A stretch of DNA of 64,000 nt, from contig BSBN01001017.1 of the NCBI GenBank assembly GCA_027924645.1, forward strand, positions 13,248,501 through 13,312,500, given 5' to 3'. Origin of the DNA: Cunninghamia lanceolata (taxonomy: Eukaryota > Streptophyta > Pinopsida > Cupressales > Cupressaceae). The notes below the pieces were generated by a model. It was given only the letters and a program-made list of their open reading frames with translations. It ran no database searches and was not told the origin of the DNA. The stretch's first letter is position 1, and each line of letters begins with the position of its first letter. The position numbers were made by a program, and so were the translations under genes. Positions 51,819 through 63,458 of this stretch are shown here, one piece after another.

Positions 51819-51824
51819 CACGTG
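51819..51824. promoter_or_regulatory. G-box / ABRE-like CACGTG
   Basis: ACACGTGC, about 320 bp upstream of the DUF4228 start, with another ACGT core at 51812-51816. Such elements bind bZIP and bHLH factors and mediate ABA and stress responses; this fits the family but is inferred from sequence only. Confidence 0.45.
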
Positions 51825-51899
51825 CGTACCTGCATGCCTTGCCGACATTACGAAAGTCTTGAATTTCAACCCTGATTTTTCTTTGGGTGCACGCATATT

Positions 51900-53333
51900 T
51901 ACGAATATTTAATTTTGGATTTTGAATAAAAATTATAATGGTAATAATGTGGTTCTTCATAAATATATGTTTTAGAGATGACGTTTCCATCCATGATAAG
52001 AATGTTTTTGGATGTTAAATGTGTTAAAAAAATTGCATAAAGTTTTAGATCACATTTTTTGATTTAGTATGAGAATAAAGAGAAGAAATGGATCACATTT
52101 TCTGATTTAGTATGAGAATAAAGAGAAGAAATGGATCACATAGTGTGAAAAGTTGAGTAGAAAACTTACACTCTTGCAATGTGATCCAAAATGTTAATTA
52201 AAAAACCTTTTACACAATTAATATATAAAAACTTTTTTGATCAAACATAAAATATTCATAATCAATGAGTTGAACCTAAAATGTTGATACAAAAAATTTT
52301 ACTTAGTTAACATATACAAACTTTTTTGTCAAGCATAAAAATTTCATCAATGAGTCCAATTGTATTGTTTAAATTACAAGATAATTTGTTCTACTTATTA
52401 CCTCAAAATTTAACCATTTCTTAAAGTCTAATACCAATTAACAAATATTAAAGTAAAATATGTTTTTGTTGGTTAACACCATAGTCTTGGTAATATGCTA
52501 TTTTATTAGTTCTTGCCATGGAACTATAGCCGCAAGGCTGTCTTTAACACAAAATTCAATTCAGTTATTTTTGCTAATGAGGATTTGTTATTTCTTTTAT
52601 TAAATTGGAGAGTAAAGTTCAAACATGCAAATGTTAGATTTTTAACAAAAAATAATGAAAAAGAGATTTAAATTTCTTTTAACTAGTTAGCATGTTTGGC
52701 AGTTTGAATTTCAATACAAGAGAAGGCACATAAATTTAGACTTTAATGAGCAGAAAAATACCATGATTGCCATTTTTTCCTCCCTCTAGGTTAGATGTCC
52801 ACATGGTAGCAAAACCATCCCATAAAGTCCTATGAACTAACATGTTTTGTTGGATAAATGTTGCTGATGACACTGATATTTTTAGAAGACCATATTTAAA
52901 AGTTTTTTTAATTAGACTTAAAGCACAACTTTAAAGTTTTTTTTTAAAAGATTATTATATAGTCTTTTATATGCTTTAGTTACTATTCTTATATAACAAG
53001 ATGAAAAATGCATATGATGTATTATATTTAGCTATTTTTTCTTTTATTTTTAGATTAACTAAGACTCTATATACTCCTCTATGTTGTTGTTCATTATGCA
53101 TTCATGGATCAATTTAGAGTTTGATTCACCATGTAATAGATGCTAGAATTTTTGTGGTGATTGCAATTAATTTATTCTTTCAGATTTTTTTGTTACAAGT
53201 GGTATGTTAATGTTTAGATTCATCCTATGAATTCAAACTTATGTTTTTATAGTTGTAGGTAAATCTTTTCAAAGATCAACTGTTAAAATTGATTTTTAGT
53301 TGGTTTAAGGAATAGTCGGATGGGTTTCAAATC
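51900..53333. other. intergenic, AT-rich
   Basis: No gene supported. Apart from the 43-bp duplication at 52048, only AT-rich unique-looking sequence is seen. Confidence 0.5.
52048..52133. repeat. 43-bp tandem duplication
   Basis: GATCACATTTTTTGATTTAG... to AGAAGAAATG is repeated in tandem with one mismatch; a further GATCACAT begins a third unit. Confidence 0.94.
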
Positions 53334-53516
53334 TTGCACCTTTGGAGGGTTGCTCAGTCATTGTGTACGACCTTCTCACCTCCACTTGGTTGCCTATTTA
53401 AGCAAGGCTCTATGTACATAATCTTTATCTCTAGAATATCAAATTTGGCTTTTTGTGCTTATGCTTTGTCAAAGTTTATCTTGTTTTTCATTTGTTGATC
53501 TTGGCTAATTCCAACA

Positions 53517-53530
53517 TGGTATCAGAGCCT
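53517..53530 (+). other. primer-binding site, initiator tRNA-Met type
   Basis: TGGTATCAGAGCCT abuts the AACA end of the truncated 5' LTR with no gap. Confidence 0.9.
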
Positions 53531-54412
53531 TGAAAAACAAGTAAAGCAACTAGAATAACTCAAAAAACAATTGTGTCTTTTGATTGGCAACTTGAAATTG
53601 AGTGCCATTTTTTAGAAAGTAAATATTTTTTCGAGACTAATCTATTGGAAATGATTTCACACTATCATTATAAAGTGCCATTTTCATTCCAATTAGACTT
53701 GTTTAATGCAGTATCATTATAAAGTGCCAATTTCAGGGGGGATAAAAATATTGAGTCACAAGGAAGTTTCTCAAACAACAAAATAAAATTGGGATAAAAA
53801 TATTGAATTATGGGGGGGTTCATAGAGTTGTGTCGAGACCATTTTAGAGTTTTTCCAAGAGCACTTCCACAAAGATATGTCAAGTACAGTTCCACCACTA
53901 CTTCATCATTCTTCAACATTTTTTTCCACATTGTATTGAGATGTGTCATGAACACTACCACTACAACATCACCATCACCTAATGCTACATGTGCATCCAG
54001 AGTTGATTCTTCAAGGACTTCCAAAGATTCATCACAACAGAAGATTGATATCAGTTCATTTGCTTCTACAGATTTTAGAGAGGCTTCACAAAAGGCTTCC
54101 ACAGAATCTTCAAAGTAGGACTTCACATTGGATTTGAATTGTAGCCATATGGGATGCAATTGACATTCCACACATGGATCTTGCAAATATTGCAAGACTA
54201 TTACTTTCAGTTGTATTGTGTCAAGTTCACTTCCATTGAGTCATGTCTAGAACACTTTCTTATTTTCTCTCTTTTGGAGGAAAGTTTTTTCCCACATGTT
54301 TTCTTTCTTTCTCCACCTTATGAGAGATACATTTGTACATGGGTACCTGATCAGGCTAGTTGCTAGAACCCATCATTGTTTTGCTACTCCCTAAGTTGCA
54401 CTTAAGGGGGGG

Positions 54413-54803
54413 TGTTAGTGTGAAAAGTTACATTATCTATCTAGTTAGGTTTTAGCATGTCTAGGAGATTAATATTCACACTTGGTTAATTCCAACTTTG
54501 GGATTCTTACCTTTTTGTCTCACCTCATGTGGTGAAGACATGTGTACTCACCTTTGTGAGACACCTAATTCATGTAAACTTGCCACTTACTCAAACATGT
54601 GTCATTTGATTTGACAAGTGTTGCACTTGTGGAAGGTTGCTCAGTCATTGTGTATGACCTTCTCACCTCCACTTGCTTGCCTATTTAAGCAAGGCTCTAT
54701 GTGCATAATCTTTATCTCTTGAATATCAAATTTGGCTTTTTGTGCTCATGTTTTGTAGAAGTTTATCTTGTTTTTCATTTGCTGATCTTGGCTAATTCTA
54801 ACA
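54413..54803 (+). repeat. 3' LTR of the short Copia-like element
   Basis: 391 bp from TGTTAGTG to TCTAACA, following the polypurine tract. It carries the TATTTAAG promoter-like box about 120 bp before its end. Confidence 0.87.
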
Positions 54804-54952
54804 ATTATGAACAAAGAGATTGTAGTAAAAATGGTGTTGAGGTCTCTAACACCAAGGTGGAATCATGTTGCAATAATTATTGAAGAAATAAAAGATCTAA
54901 CATAGCTTGAGTTTGATCACCTAGTTAGATCTCTTATGTCTCATGAAGAAAT

Positions 54953-55296
54953 TGTTAGTGTAAATAGTCTCAATATCTAACTAGTTTAGATATCACCTCT
55001 TTGAAAGATTGACCTATTCACACATAGGTTTAAGTTTACTTAGTATTTTAGGAGTTTGTCTCACTTTGACATGTGTCCTTAGCTATGTGAGACACCTCTT
55101 TCATATCTATTTGCCACTTTCACTCACACATGTCATGTGAGTTAGACAAGTGTTGCATCTTTTGGTAGTTAGTCAGTAGCTGTGTCCTACATTCCAACCT
55201 TCTCTCTCTTGCTTAATTAAGAAAGGAACTATGTGCATTTTTAATTAGCTTTTGAATCAATCATTTGGGTTTTTCATGTAATTCACTTTTATAACA
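54953..55296 (+). repeat. diverged LTR of the same family
   Basis: About 344 bp beginning TGTTAGTGTAAATAG and ending TTTTATAACA. It shares ordered blocks with 54413-54803 (TTTGTCTCAC, GACATGTGT, GTGAGACACCT, GACAAGTGTTGCA) but has many substitutions and indels. Flanks do not give a clear target duplication, so a solo LTR or a degraded remnant are both possible. Confidence 0.72.
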
Positions 55297-56273
55297 AGAG
55301 ATGAGGAAAAACTACCATGGCCATCCCTCCAACATAGACAAGAGTGTATTATCTATTCTAGAGTTATAAGTTTATACAAAAAGAGAAGAGTGACAAGGCA
55401 AATTATACAAGCCCCACCTAGGCCCCATGAGCTTCTTTGCATTTTCTACACTTTTTAAATTTCAGAAGGGGAGGGATTTCAACTAAATCCTCCTCAACTT
55501 CTTCTATATAACAAACTAAAACATCAACCTTAGTGTCAAGGGAGAGTTTGACATTAATTAGCTTAGCTATCTCCTCCAAGGCTTTGTGCATGCGATACTA
55601 CCTTGCCTTCAAAATATGAAAGTACTCCAAGTAGTAATTGAAAAATGTTTCTACTTGATTTACTATGTCCTTGATATTGTCAAGTAGAAAGTAGGTACTT
55701 GTTATTGTTCAAACCATGGAGGTCCAACTTAGTGATTAGGCTACATCAAAGAAATTCCTTCTCCCTAATGACTAGCCTAAGTCTAAAATTGATTTGTTTG
55801 TGGCATCTTTTATTCCTACACATGATGACCCATTGACCTCCTTCACCAACTCCAAATCCTGTTAACCTAAGTGCGAAGGTTTGGGTCTGTTGTTATGTGA
55901 CTTTTTCTCCAAAATGGAAAAGAAAGATATTTATGAATAATCCTCTAAAATTATAGGAGGATAAAGTTTATTTACCCTTTATAATTGAAAGGGAGATAGA
56001 AAATAAAGGATATAAAGATCCTTTGGTTAAAAGGGAGATAAATAAAGAATAATTATGAAAAACCCCTTTTAAAAGGGAGGAGTCATTATGTTTATTAAAC
56101 CATTATTAATGACAACCTTTGTGAAAAGGTGTGATGGTTTAGAAATCACCCTTAAAAGGTTATATAAGGCATTTATGTGAGACTTGAAATGTGCATGGAG
56201 AACACTCAAGGAAAGCAAAGAAAAGAAAGACAAGAAATCATGAAAGAGAAAGATTATAGATTTGATAGATGAA

Positions 56274-56369
56274 ACTATACAGGAAAGTATATAGGAAAAG
56301 TATACAGGAAAGTATATAGGAAAAGTATACAAAAAAGTATATAGGAAACTATACAGGAAAGTATACTGG
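56274..56369. repeat. minisatellite, GTATA(C/T)AGGAAA units
   Basis: About seven units of 12-15 bp (CTATACAGGAAA, GTATATAGGAAAA and so on) in tandem. Confidence 0.9.
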
Positions 56370-57320
56370 AATCAGAGGGCACAAAGGAGTGAGGATTAGG
56401 GTCTTTGGCTGGGCACTGAGCATTAGAAGAAGGGACACACAGTCCAACTCAGGGTACTATGTACACTCAGGAGTGTCCTGGCCAGGACTGTGTTTTATAC
56501 CATGAAGCATGCTTGGTTTTGTGTAAGAACTGGTTCCTTTGAGGGTACTTCTTTGCTGGGAACAACCGAGACCTATGATCATTCCTCCGAGTTTCTTATA
56601 ACAGTATCTCAATGCTTCACAGATGTACGTGATTTATATATTTATTTATAGTAAATGTTACAAACGTTGCATTTAATTTAATTATTTTTGTAAATTGATG
56701 TTATTAAAGTTTATTGATAAAATATTTGGTTGTACAATGTCATTTGTTATGTTTTAACATTTATTCAATATATGGAAAATAGATTATTTTTTTTCTATTT
56801 CAAATAATTTACCTTAAAATGCATTAAATATTATATGAGGACTTTATAGTTGTTAAGAAAATAATAACTTTCTAGTAAATAAATGTTACTTGGGTGAAAA
56901 GGAGATCACATCTGTAATCTCTATTTCGAAATATTCTATGAAGTTCACTACCATCATTTCACCATGCACCCATTCTTTTCACTACCTACCTTCCTCCATT
57001 ATGGCCATCTCCTTACGGTCATGGCACCTCCTATTCCCTTTCATACTACTAGAAAAAGATGCCATGATTATGGGTTACTAGGACTAGAGAGAATAGAACT
57101 AGATGAGTTTGTTGTCATACAAGAAGTGTCAAAAAATTATTTTTGAGAACTTAATATCTACCCATGGATTCACACAACTCATTGATATTTTGAATGTAGA
57201 GTGATCAATAATGATGAATTAATTATCTGCCACTTGTTAGCCAAGGCAAGGCCCCTTTATGTTTCATCATTATTTCCCTTGCATGCCATAAATCTTTGTA
57301 TCTACCAACACACACCACAT

Positions 57321-57456
57321 CTCCTATACATTTATCTCTTTAATAATCATCCATCCTTGGCAAATTTACTTGCCCTCTTACCCTTTATCTCCTATACATT
57401 TGTCTCTTTAATAATCATCCATCCTTGGCAAACTTACTTGCCCTCTTACCCTTTAT
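57321..57456. repeat. 68-bp tandem duplication
   Basis: CTCCTATACATTT.TCTCTTTA... to CTTACCCTTTAT is present twice with about two differences. Confidence 0.94.
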
Positions 57457-59556
57457 CAAGGATCTCCAAACATATAATTAATTAACATAATATTACTAAA
57501 TTAAAAAATTATTTTATTTAAACAATAATTTTTGAAAATTTCATAATATTTCAAATTATTTTATAAAAAATTCATACTTATTTCTATCACATTCTTTAAA
57601 ACAAATTAGGATCATATACAATCATTTAAAATTATATTTATAAATTTGATAGAAATATGTCACGATTTAACTTATTTAACTCTTTTAAATTAAACACAGT
57701 TAAATCCAGAAACACTCTCTGCATTTATTTCATAGACTCTAGAAAACTCATACATGCTACTTGGTATTGTTGTTGTCGTCGTCAAGAAGATTATTTTATA
57801 CCAACAATTTTAAAGTTGACGACAAACATTTTTTATTAACATGCATTCGAATAGCATGGCTTTGGTCAAGAATCAGCAGCAGTCGTTCAAAATTGTTTTA
57901 CAAAGGCTGAGAGTTAGGGTGTGTCAGCAAAGTCTATCGTTGAAGGCCATGCAAAGTCGTCGTGACTTTTTTGCTTTTTCGTAACTGTCGTTCAAGTTGA
58001 CTGGCCTTGTCACCACTTCGTTTGCGTCGACCGGCTTAGAAAGTCGAGTAAAGAGCAACACTCGACCCGAACCCTATCTATTCTGTTTTAAAGAGACTTA
58101 AAATTTCATGTTAATTGTTAAAATCACATTCTATTATAGACCAGTAGAATGATGAAAGATATAACAAGATTATGGGCAATAGTTTTTTAAATAAAATTAA
58201 AATTGAGGATCGGGAAGAGAACAAAGAAGGAATTAATGAACTAACCTTCATTTGTGTCTTTGAAGGTTGACAAGTGCATATTTAGTACTTTTATCTCTTT
58301 AGTTTTGGGTTTATTTTAGCATCCACTTTTCATTAGAATGATTATGACTATTTTTATCTCCTAGAATGTGAATTATCCTTAAACCATCCCTTCTCACTTG
58401 AACATAACCCTTGTCACACTCAAACATATGTTATCCATCCTTGATTTTGTCCCTTCTTCATCTAGGATGCCAACACATTACACTCATGTCCCCTTGGAAG
58501 GACCATACACACTAGTGTCCCCTAAATTCAAATGTCTCCTTTCATTCCTAAGCACCCACCTTTTCATAAATCGCAAACCCTAATTCACTTCCAACCATCA
58601 AATAAGATCCAAAACTACTTAAAGGTAGATGGAGTAAAAACCTAAAAACATTTAACACCCATCTTGCATTGGCACACTCCCCCTAGCGATCTAGAGCTTA
58701 GTTTTAGACATCTAGGGTTTCCACCTTTTACACATATCATAGACCTCCATTGCTACAACATATAGATTCACCTAGAGCTCCACACACACCTTCAACTTAT
58801 TTTCACCTTAGGTTGCATCATTCTTCCCATCCAAATTGGTTTGAAGGAGTTATTTATAGTTTGCCATATCATTCCCACTTTGGATTGATTTAACATTCTT
58901 CATGGATGCCCTTTTGTCAAACAAGCACAAGTTTTCCCTTCAGTTCTCCACCAACATGTCAAGCTTGTTCATAATAATAATTTGGTGACCATCCTAAGAC
59001 ATGCCTACTAGCCTCTTTCTAAACTTCACAATTTATTGTTTTCACTTTCAAGCCTCTTACATATGTCTTGGTTGTTGTATCTTCACATATCTTATTTAAT
59101 ACTTTGTTTTCCCCTAATTGTGGTCCATTTCCCTTCCTTCTTAATTGACATGTCTTCTCTTGTGCTTAGTTACATCTTCCTTAGTTGCTTCTATGCCCTT
59201 GCATGCCTTACTTATTCTTATGTTTTATTATTCATACCATATTGATTTATCATTTTCCCTTTTTACTTCCTACTCTTATGTGTATCCTTATGCTTGTCAT
59301 TACCATGAGATCTTTGTTTGTTTTTATTGCCCATAGTTATCCATCAATGCTCCTATCTTCCATTCCTTATGATCACCATCATATGCTTGTGATACTTTTG
59401 CTCACATATTTATGATATCTTGCTTATGTGCCTTCTCATGCCTAGCTAGCTCCTACACTCATTTCTCACATCTTATGTTGTTATATTGTGTTTTGATAGC
59501 CATATCACCCTATTATATTAGGGGGCGTAATGCTTCCCAATGCTAGAGTTTGTTTC

Positions 59557-61454
59557 CAATGCCATATCTTTTTTTTTGGTAAATAATGGGGTTAGGGCCC
59601 ACTCCCATAAAAAATATAGATAGTAAAAAAGATAGAAAAGATTCAAACCCAAAATAGGGGAGCTCAAAGAATCAAGAAATCACTTAGGAAGTTGCTGGAA
59701 CTAAAGAAATCCACAAGAGACATAGGTTAAGAAAATTAGAAATGACTCTCCCATAAGCACATAGAAACTCTAACACGAAAAAGCCAATCACCCTCAGTGA
59801 GTGGAGCAGCCATTAAGACTACTTAGCTAAACTTTTCTCTTTGCTCCTGGTGAGCAGAGCACCCATGGTCCACTGGGTACCCTCCTCAACAGCATCTCTT
59901 CCCTCTAACTGGAGCTTCTCTGCTTTAGATTTTTGACCTTTTTTCTCCCCCGGTTTACTGATGTTTGGTTTTGAAATGTGGCTTGCCAATTGAGCAATAA
60001 TATGCACCTTGAAAGGAACCATCATATCATCATGGTCTAAAAAATCATGGAAATCTTCATCCAAATCATCCAAAAATGGGAATGTACCCTCTTCCTCAGA
60101 GCAGCCTTCCAATCTATCCAAAGATTGATTGGAGATACAAAGATCATTTTCGTGGATGCTCAGGGTAGGAGAGGGAACAATAGGAATAGAAGCTTCAACA
60201 GGTGGCTCTAGATATGAACTAGTCTCCTCCTGAGGCTCCATGAACCTCCCATGATTGTGCCAAATAAAATCAGCATTAAGAGAGCCAGATTGTTTTGTCC
60301 ATTTTTTGATATTGAAGATCTTCGAGCGAGTTGGTCTTTTTACAGTGAATCCCACAATTTTGTGACCCACCATGTTGTAGCGAAAGCACCCAAAAGGTAG
60401 CCCTTCATAGTTTAAAAATTCAATCCAAGTTCCCTGTGAGCAATGAATTTTTAATGGAATGATGCAATGGTTTGGAGATGTCTACCATGGCACACACCCG
60501 GGTGAATCTACTTGGTGATTCAGAATCTAGCTTAACAAAGGAACATAATTGATCCACCATTTGCCTTATCAGATTTGGATTTCACATGATCAGAGGGAGA
60601 TTATACAACCATATCTAGATGGGAATAAATAAAATTCTTGTGGTAGTAGGATCAAAAAAGGGGCTCCAGGAAGTAAGAAAAATGCCAAACTATTCAAAGA
60701 ACCATGTGGACCATTCAGCTTCACAAATTAACAATCTTCTTCAGATTGAAAATGAAGGCAAAAGAAACCATAGTCCATAAATCCAACTTCTGGAGTGGCA
60801 ATATTGCTCCATGTTGATTTTGTCCATTCCACCAAACCCTCCAAAGGCAACCGTTTTCTCAGCAATCAGACTATGAGGGACCGATTCCCAACATCCGCAT
60901 ATGCTGCATTAACACATTCATCTGGGATATAGAAATCAATAAGGTCTCCCGTTAAAACCACCTCCGTGTCTCCTAGGGCACAAGTGCTTGAGTCCAAAGG
61001 AGGAGGATCTAGATCCAACTCGGATCCAAGGTTCAAAACCCTATCCTCAAGCAAAGATCATGCCACCAACTTGGGAGAAGAATTTGAAGCAGCCAAAATC
61101 TATTCTCTGCAAAAGACTCCACATCCATGAAAAGGGTTTGACCAGTTTCTGCATTTTGCATATATTTGCTAGTTTGATTCCCCATCAACCTGCCCCTTTC
61201 CCTTTTGGCTTCCGGGGGGGTCGAGACCATCAGTATTATCCTTGAAATCTACCTTCCATAGCTCTTAATCTTTTCCTGCTGCTAATCCACGCTCTTCTCT
61301 CCCTGACTTGCTTCTATTCGCTGCTTGCCTACGTCCAGAGCTCCTCGCATGTTGTCGATCTCCAATCACTCATTCTTTTCTCTGCACTATTACATCTCTA
61401 TTTCCTACATTATTACATCACTGTTGCATTATTTTTCTTTCAATGCCATATCTT
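59557..61454 (-). mobile_element. LINE-like insertion carrying only an ORF1 remnant
   Basis: The 14-bp CAATGCCATATCTT occurs at 59557-59570 and 61441-61454, one on each side of about 1.87 kb. A T-run (59569-59577) lies just inside the left copy, as expected for the poly(A) tail of a minus-strand LINE. The body contains only a degraded ORF1; the 250 bp between its stop and the tail, and the 210 bp before its start, leave no room for an endonuclease/reverse-transcriptase ORF2. This fits an ORF1-only unit mobilised in trans, comparable in design to mammalian HAL1; an ordinary LINE that lost ORF2 after insertion is the alternative. Confidence 0.82.
59819..61230 (-). pseudogene. LINE ORF1 (DUF4283 / zinc-knuckle type), degraded
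   Basis: Read on the minus strand with frameshifts and stops: an N-terminal piece (61230-61033), an acidic piece containing VVLTGDLIDFYIPDECVNAA (61054-60866), then DUF4283-like strings GFFCLHFQSEEDC, IWLYNLPLIM and SRFTRVCAMVDISKPL (about 60800-60470), and a broken zinc knuckle near 60393-60350. The knuckle reads C-x2-Y-x4-H-x4-F, where CCHC would be expected, so two of four ligands are lost. A 184-codon acidic C-terminal frame (60373-59819) follows. In plant L1-type elements this protein binds RNA and forms the RNP with ORF2 protein. Confidence 0.78.
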
Positions 61455-63458
61455 ACTCCTATAGCCATTTTACTATATTGGGTATCTTGATTTCCCTATT
61501 ATCTATTGTGTTATCATTGCTTATTCTTTTACATTGGGTGGTATTATGTTTTCCCCCATATCATTTTGTACTTACATGCTTAATTTTTGTATTTAGAGAT
61601 TTGTTCACTACAGACCTATTACCTTAACTCAACCATTGTTTTCTCATGGTCTTGGAAACACATTGAGGCATATGCCTTTTCTAGTATTCTATGTAGTTAC
61701 ATAGGTGTTTCTAGCCATTAAAGGTTGCATTGTCATTTACATTTTCTTATACCGGGGCTAAAGTTAGATTCCTTCATCATTATCTCTAACACATGTGCTT
61801 ACTATGCTTGTCATTCAAGATATCTTATTTTATAGTATAATGATATTTATGGCATTGATTTACTTTGCATGATACACATGCTTATATGCTTAGATTACTT
61901 TTACATTTCATCTACTTTTTTCCCTCTCCTTCAATTCCGTGCATTTGATGGATGCAATCAATTGAACGAGGGGCATATCCCATTGCTAACTCTCTTTTGT
62001 TGAGCTTGCAAAAAGTTATAGGTATTGATACAAAGACTTATCACCACATCTAGATGGATCATGACCACATAATATATGGTAGTACTTGATAAGCCATGTA
62101 ATCCTACAACCAGCACACTATGTGTAGCATTATCATTACCAGTTTCTATATAAGTCAATTTTTTTTAAACCTTCTCTCTCTCTCTCTCATGAACATTGAT
62201 AGTGAATTCATCTTGCTATTGTTTTATCTTTACTTACATGATAGAATCTATGCATTAAAAATCTTTTCTATAATTTCTAGGTCCCATGGAGCACAAATAT
62301 TGAAGGATAAACACACATGATGATATTTAGTGGGTTCCATTACTTTACATAGAACTTGGTATTCTATTATGTGTAAATGTTTTGTTTACATGCATGGTTG
62401 TGAGTGCTCATATAATTCAAATTATGTGATCATTTTAGGATTCACATGCACCTCAAAGTGGGGGTGAATGCAATGGTGAAATTTCTATACCCATGGTGAT
62501 TCTCATATAGTTTTTTGTCCATTTTGATGGAATGGCTTAATACAATTACATATCAACAAATGACACACCTTTGAATGTAAAGTTGGGGTCATTCCCTACT
62601 CTTTCATCTCTCTGTATTTACACTCATTCTCACATGTTTGACCCTACTCTATCCATAAGAACACTTATTCTAGTATATTTTCCATAAGTATGCCTATTAT
62701 TGTTTCCCATGCTTAGACATTTATTCCCCATCTCAAAACTAAAAAATTTCTATCCATGTGTAGGATCAACCCCCACAATACAAAATTGTTCCAAAATTCC
62801 AAAATTTAATTTCAATTTTCTTGCCAACTCCCGCTTATTCCTCCAGCAGTCAATACGTATTTACATGATTAAATTCTAAACTTATGGGTAGAGTAGAGTA
62901 TTTTTATGAACCTAGGAGGACATTAACATGCATATCACTTTTATCCAATGAGGCGTTTATGATCAATGATATGGATTAAGCTGAAAATCACTTATGGGCT
63001 ACAAAATTGTAATTGTTTACATCTATAAATGAGCAAAAAATTATGACGTTTTTCAATAAACATTATTATATATGGCCTTCTAATGTTCAGGGAAGAGAGT
63101 AACGGCTGGGCTTAAACAACACATTCTAAGCTTTGACTTCATATGTGGCTGGTGGGCCCTCTCCAACTTGGTTACATCAATTTTGTTTGTCCAAAAATTT
63201 TTTTTAACAATACATCAACTACAAGTTTCATGTAACTGTGACTGCTTCACTTGCTGTCGCCCATGGTTACTTTTAAATTGGGGATAATTTTAATTTGAAT
63301 CTCTCTCCCCTCCCGCTCAATTCATTCCAATCTCGTAGGCTCTATTTTTGTGGGTGTTTTTTTCTATAGGAGCACAGTGTAGGTAGTTGCATTGTTTCAC
63401 CATATACAACAAACAGGTCTCCAACTCCATCAGTTTACATGTTCCATCATACTACTAG
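61455..63458. other. intergenic region, no gene seen
   Basis: Mixed AT-rich sequence. Only short pyrimidine-rich open frames and a CT microsatellite are visible. Confidence 0.45.
62173..62188. repeat. (CT)n microsatellite
   Basis: Eight CT units. Confidence 0.9.

Larger units (their letters stand above)
53334..54803 (+). mobile_element. short Copia-like LTR element with truncated 5' LTR
   Basis: The 3' LTR is 54413-54803 (391 bp, TGTTAGTGTG...TTCTAACA). The 5' LTR survives only as 53334-53516, matching the last 183 bp of the 3' LTR and lacking the first 208 bp. TGGTATCAGAGCC at 53517 is the primer-binding site and AAGGGGGGG at 54404-54412 the polypurine tract. A TATTTAAG box followed by CAAGGCTCTATGT is kept in both LTRs (about 53396 and 54682). 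The interior is only 0.9 kb and shows no gag-pol signature; a Ser/Thr-rich plus frame and a 175-codon minus frame overlap there and neither is recognisable. It is a deletion derivative or small non-autonomous element. Confidence 0.85.
55297..59556. other. intergenic region, no gene seen
   Basis: AT-rich with GC-richer patches at 56380-56600 and 57890-58080. A minisatellite (56274) and a 68-bp duplication (57321) are listed separately. Frames at 57201-57485 and 59036-59415 are products of the duplication or of pyrimidine-rich sequence and have no domains. Confidence 0.45.

Noticed and set aside
51681..51896. 71-codon minus frame upstream of the DUF4228 gene
   Set aside because: It overlaps the likely promoter and a plus-strand frame, and shows no domain; a short upstream exon cannot be excluded but is not supported.
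53668..54195. 175-codon minus frame and 102-codon plus frame in the short Copia-like element
   Set aside because: They overlap on opposite strands, have no gag or pol motif, and the plus frame is Ser/Thr low-complexity.
56380..56600. GC-richer segment resembling an LTR end
   Set aside because: No partner LTR, primer site or target duplication could be found.
57201..59415. Hydrophobic-looking frames at 57201-57485 and 59036-59415
   Set aside because: They come from pyrimidine-rich sequence and a 68-bp tandem duplication; several frames are open at once.
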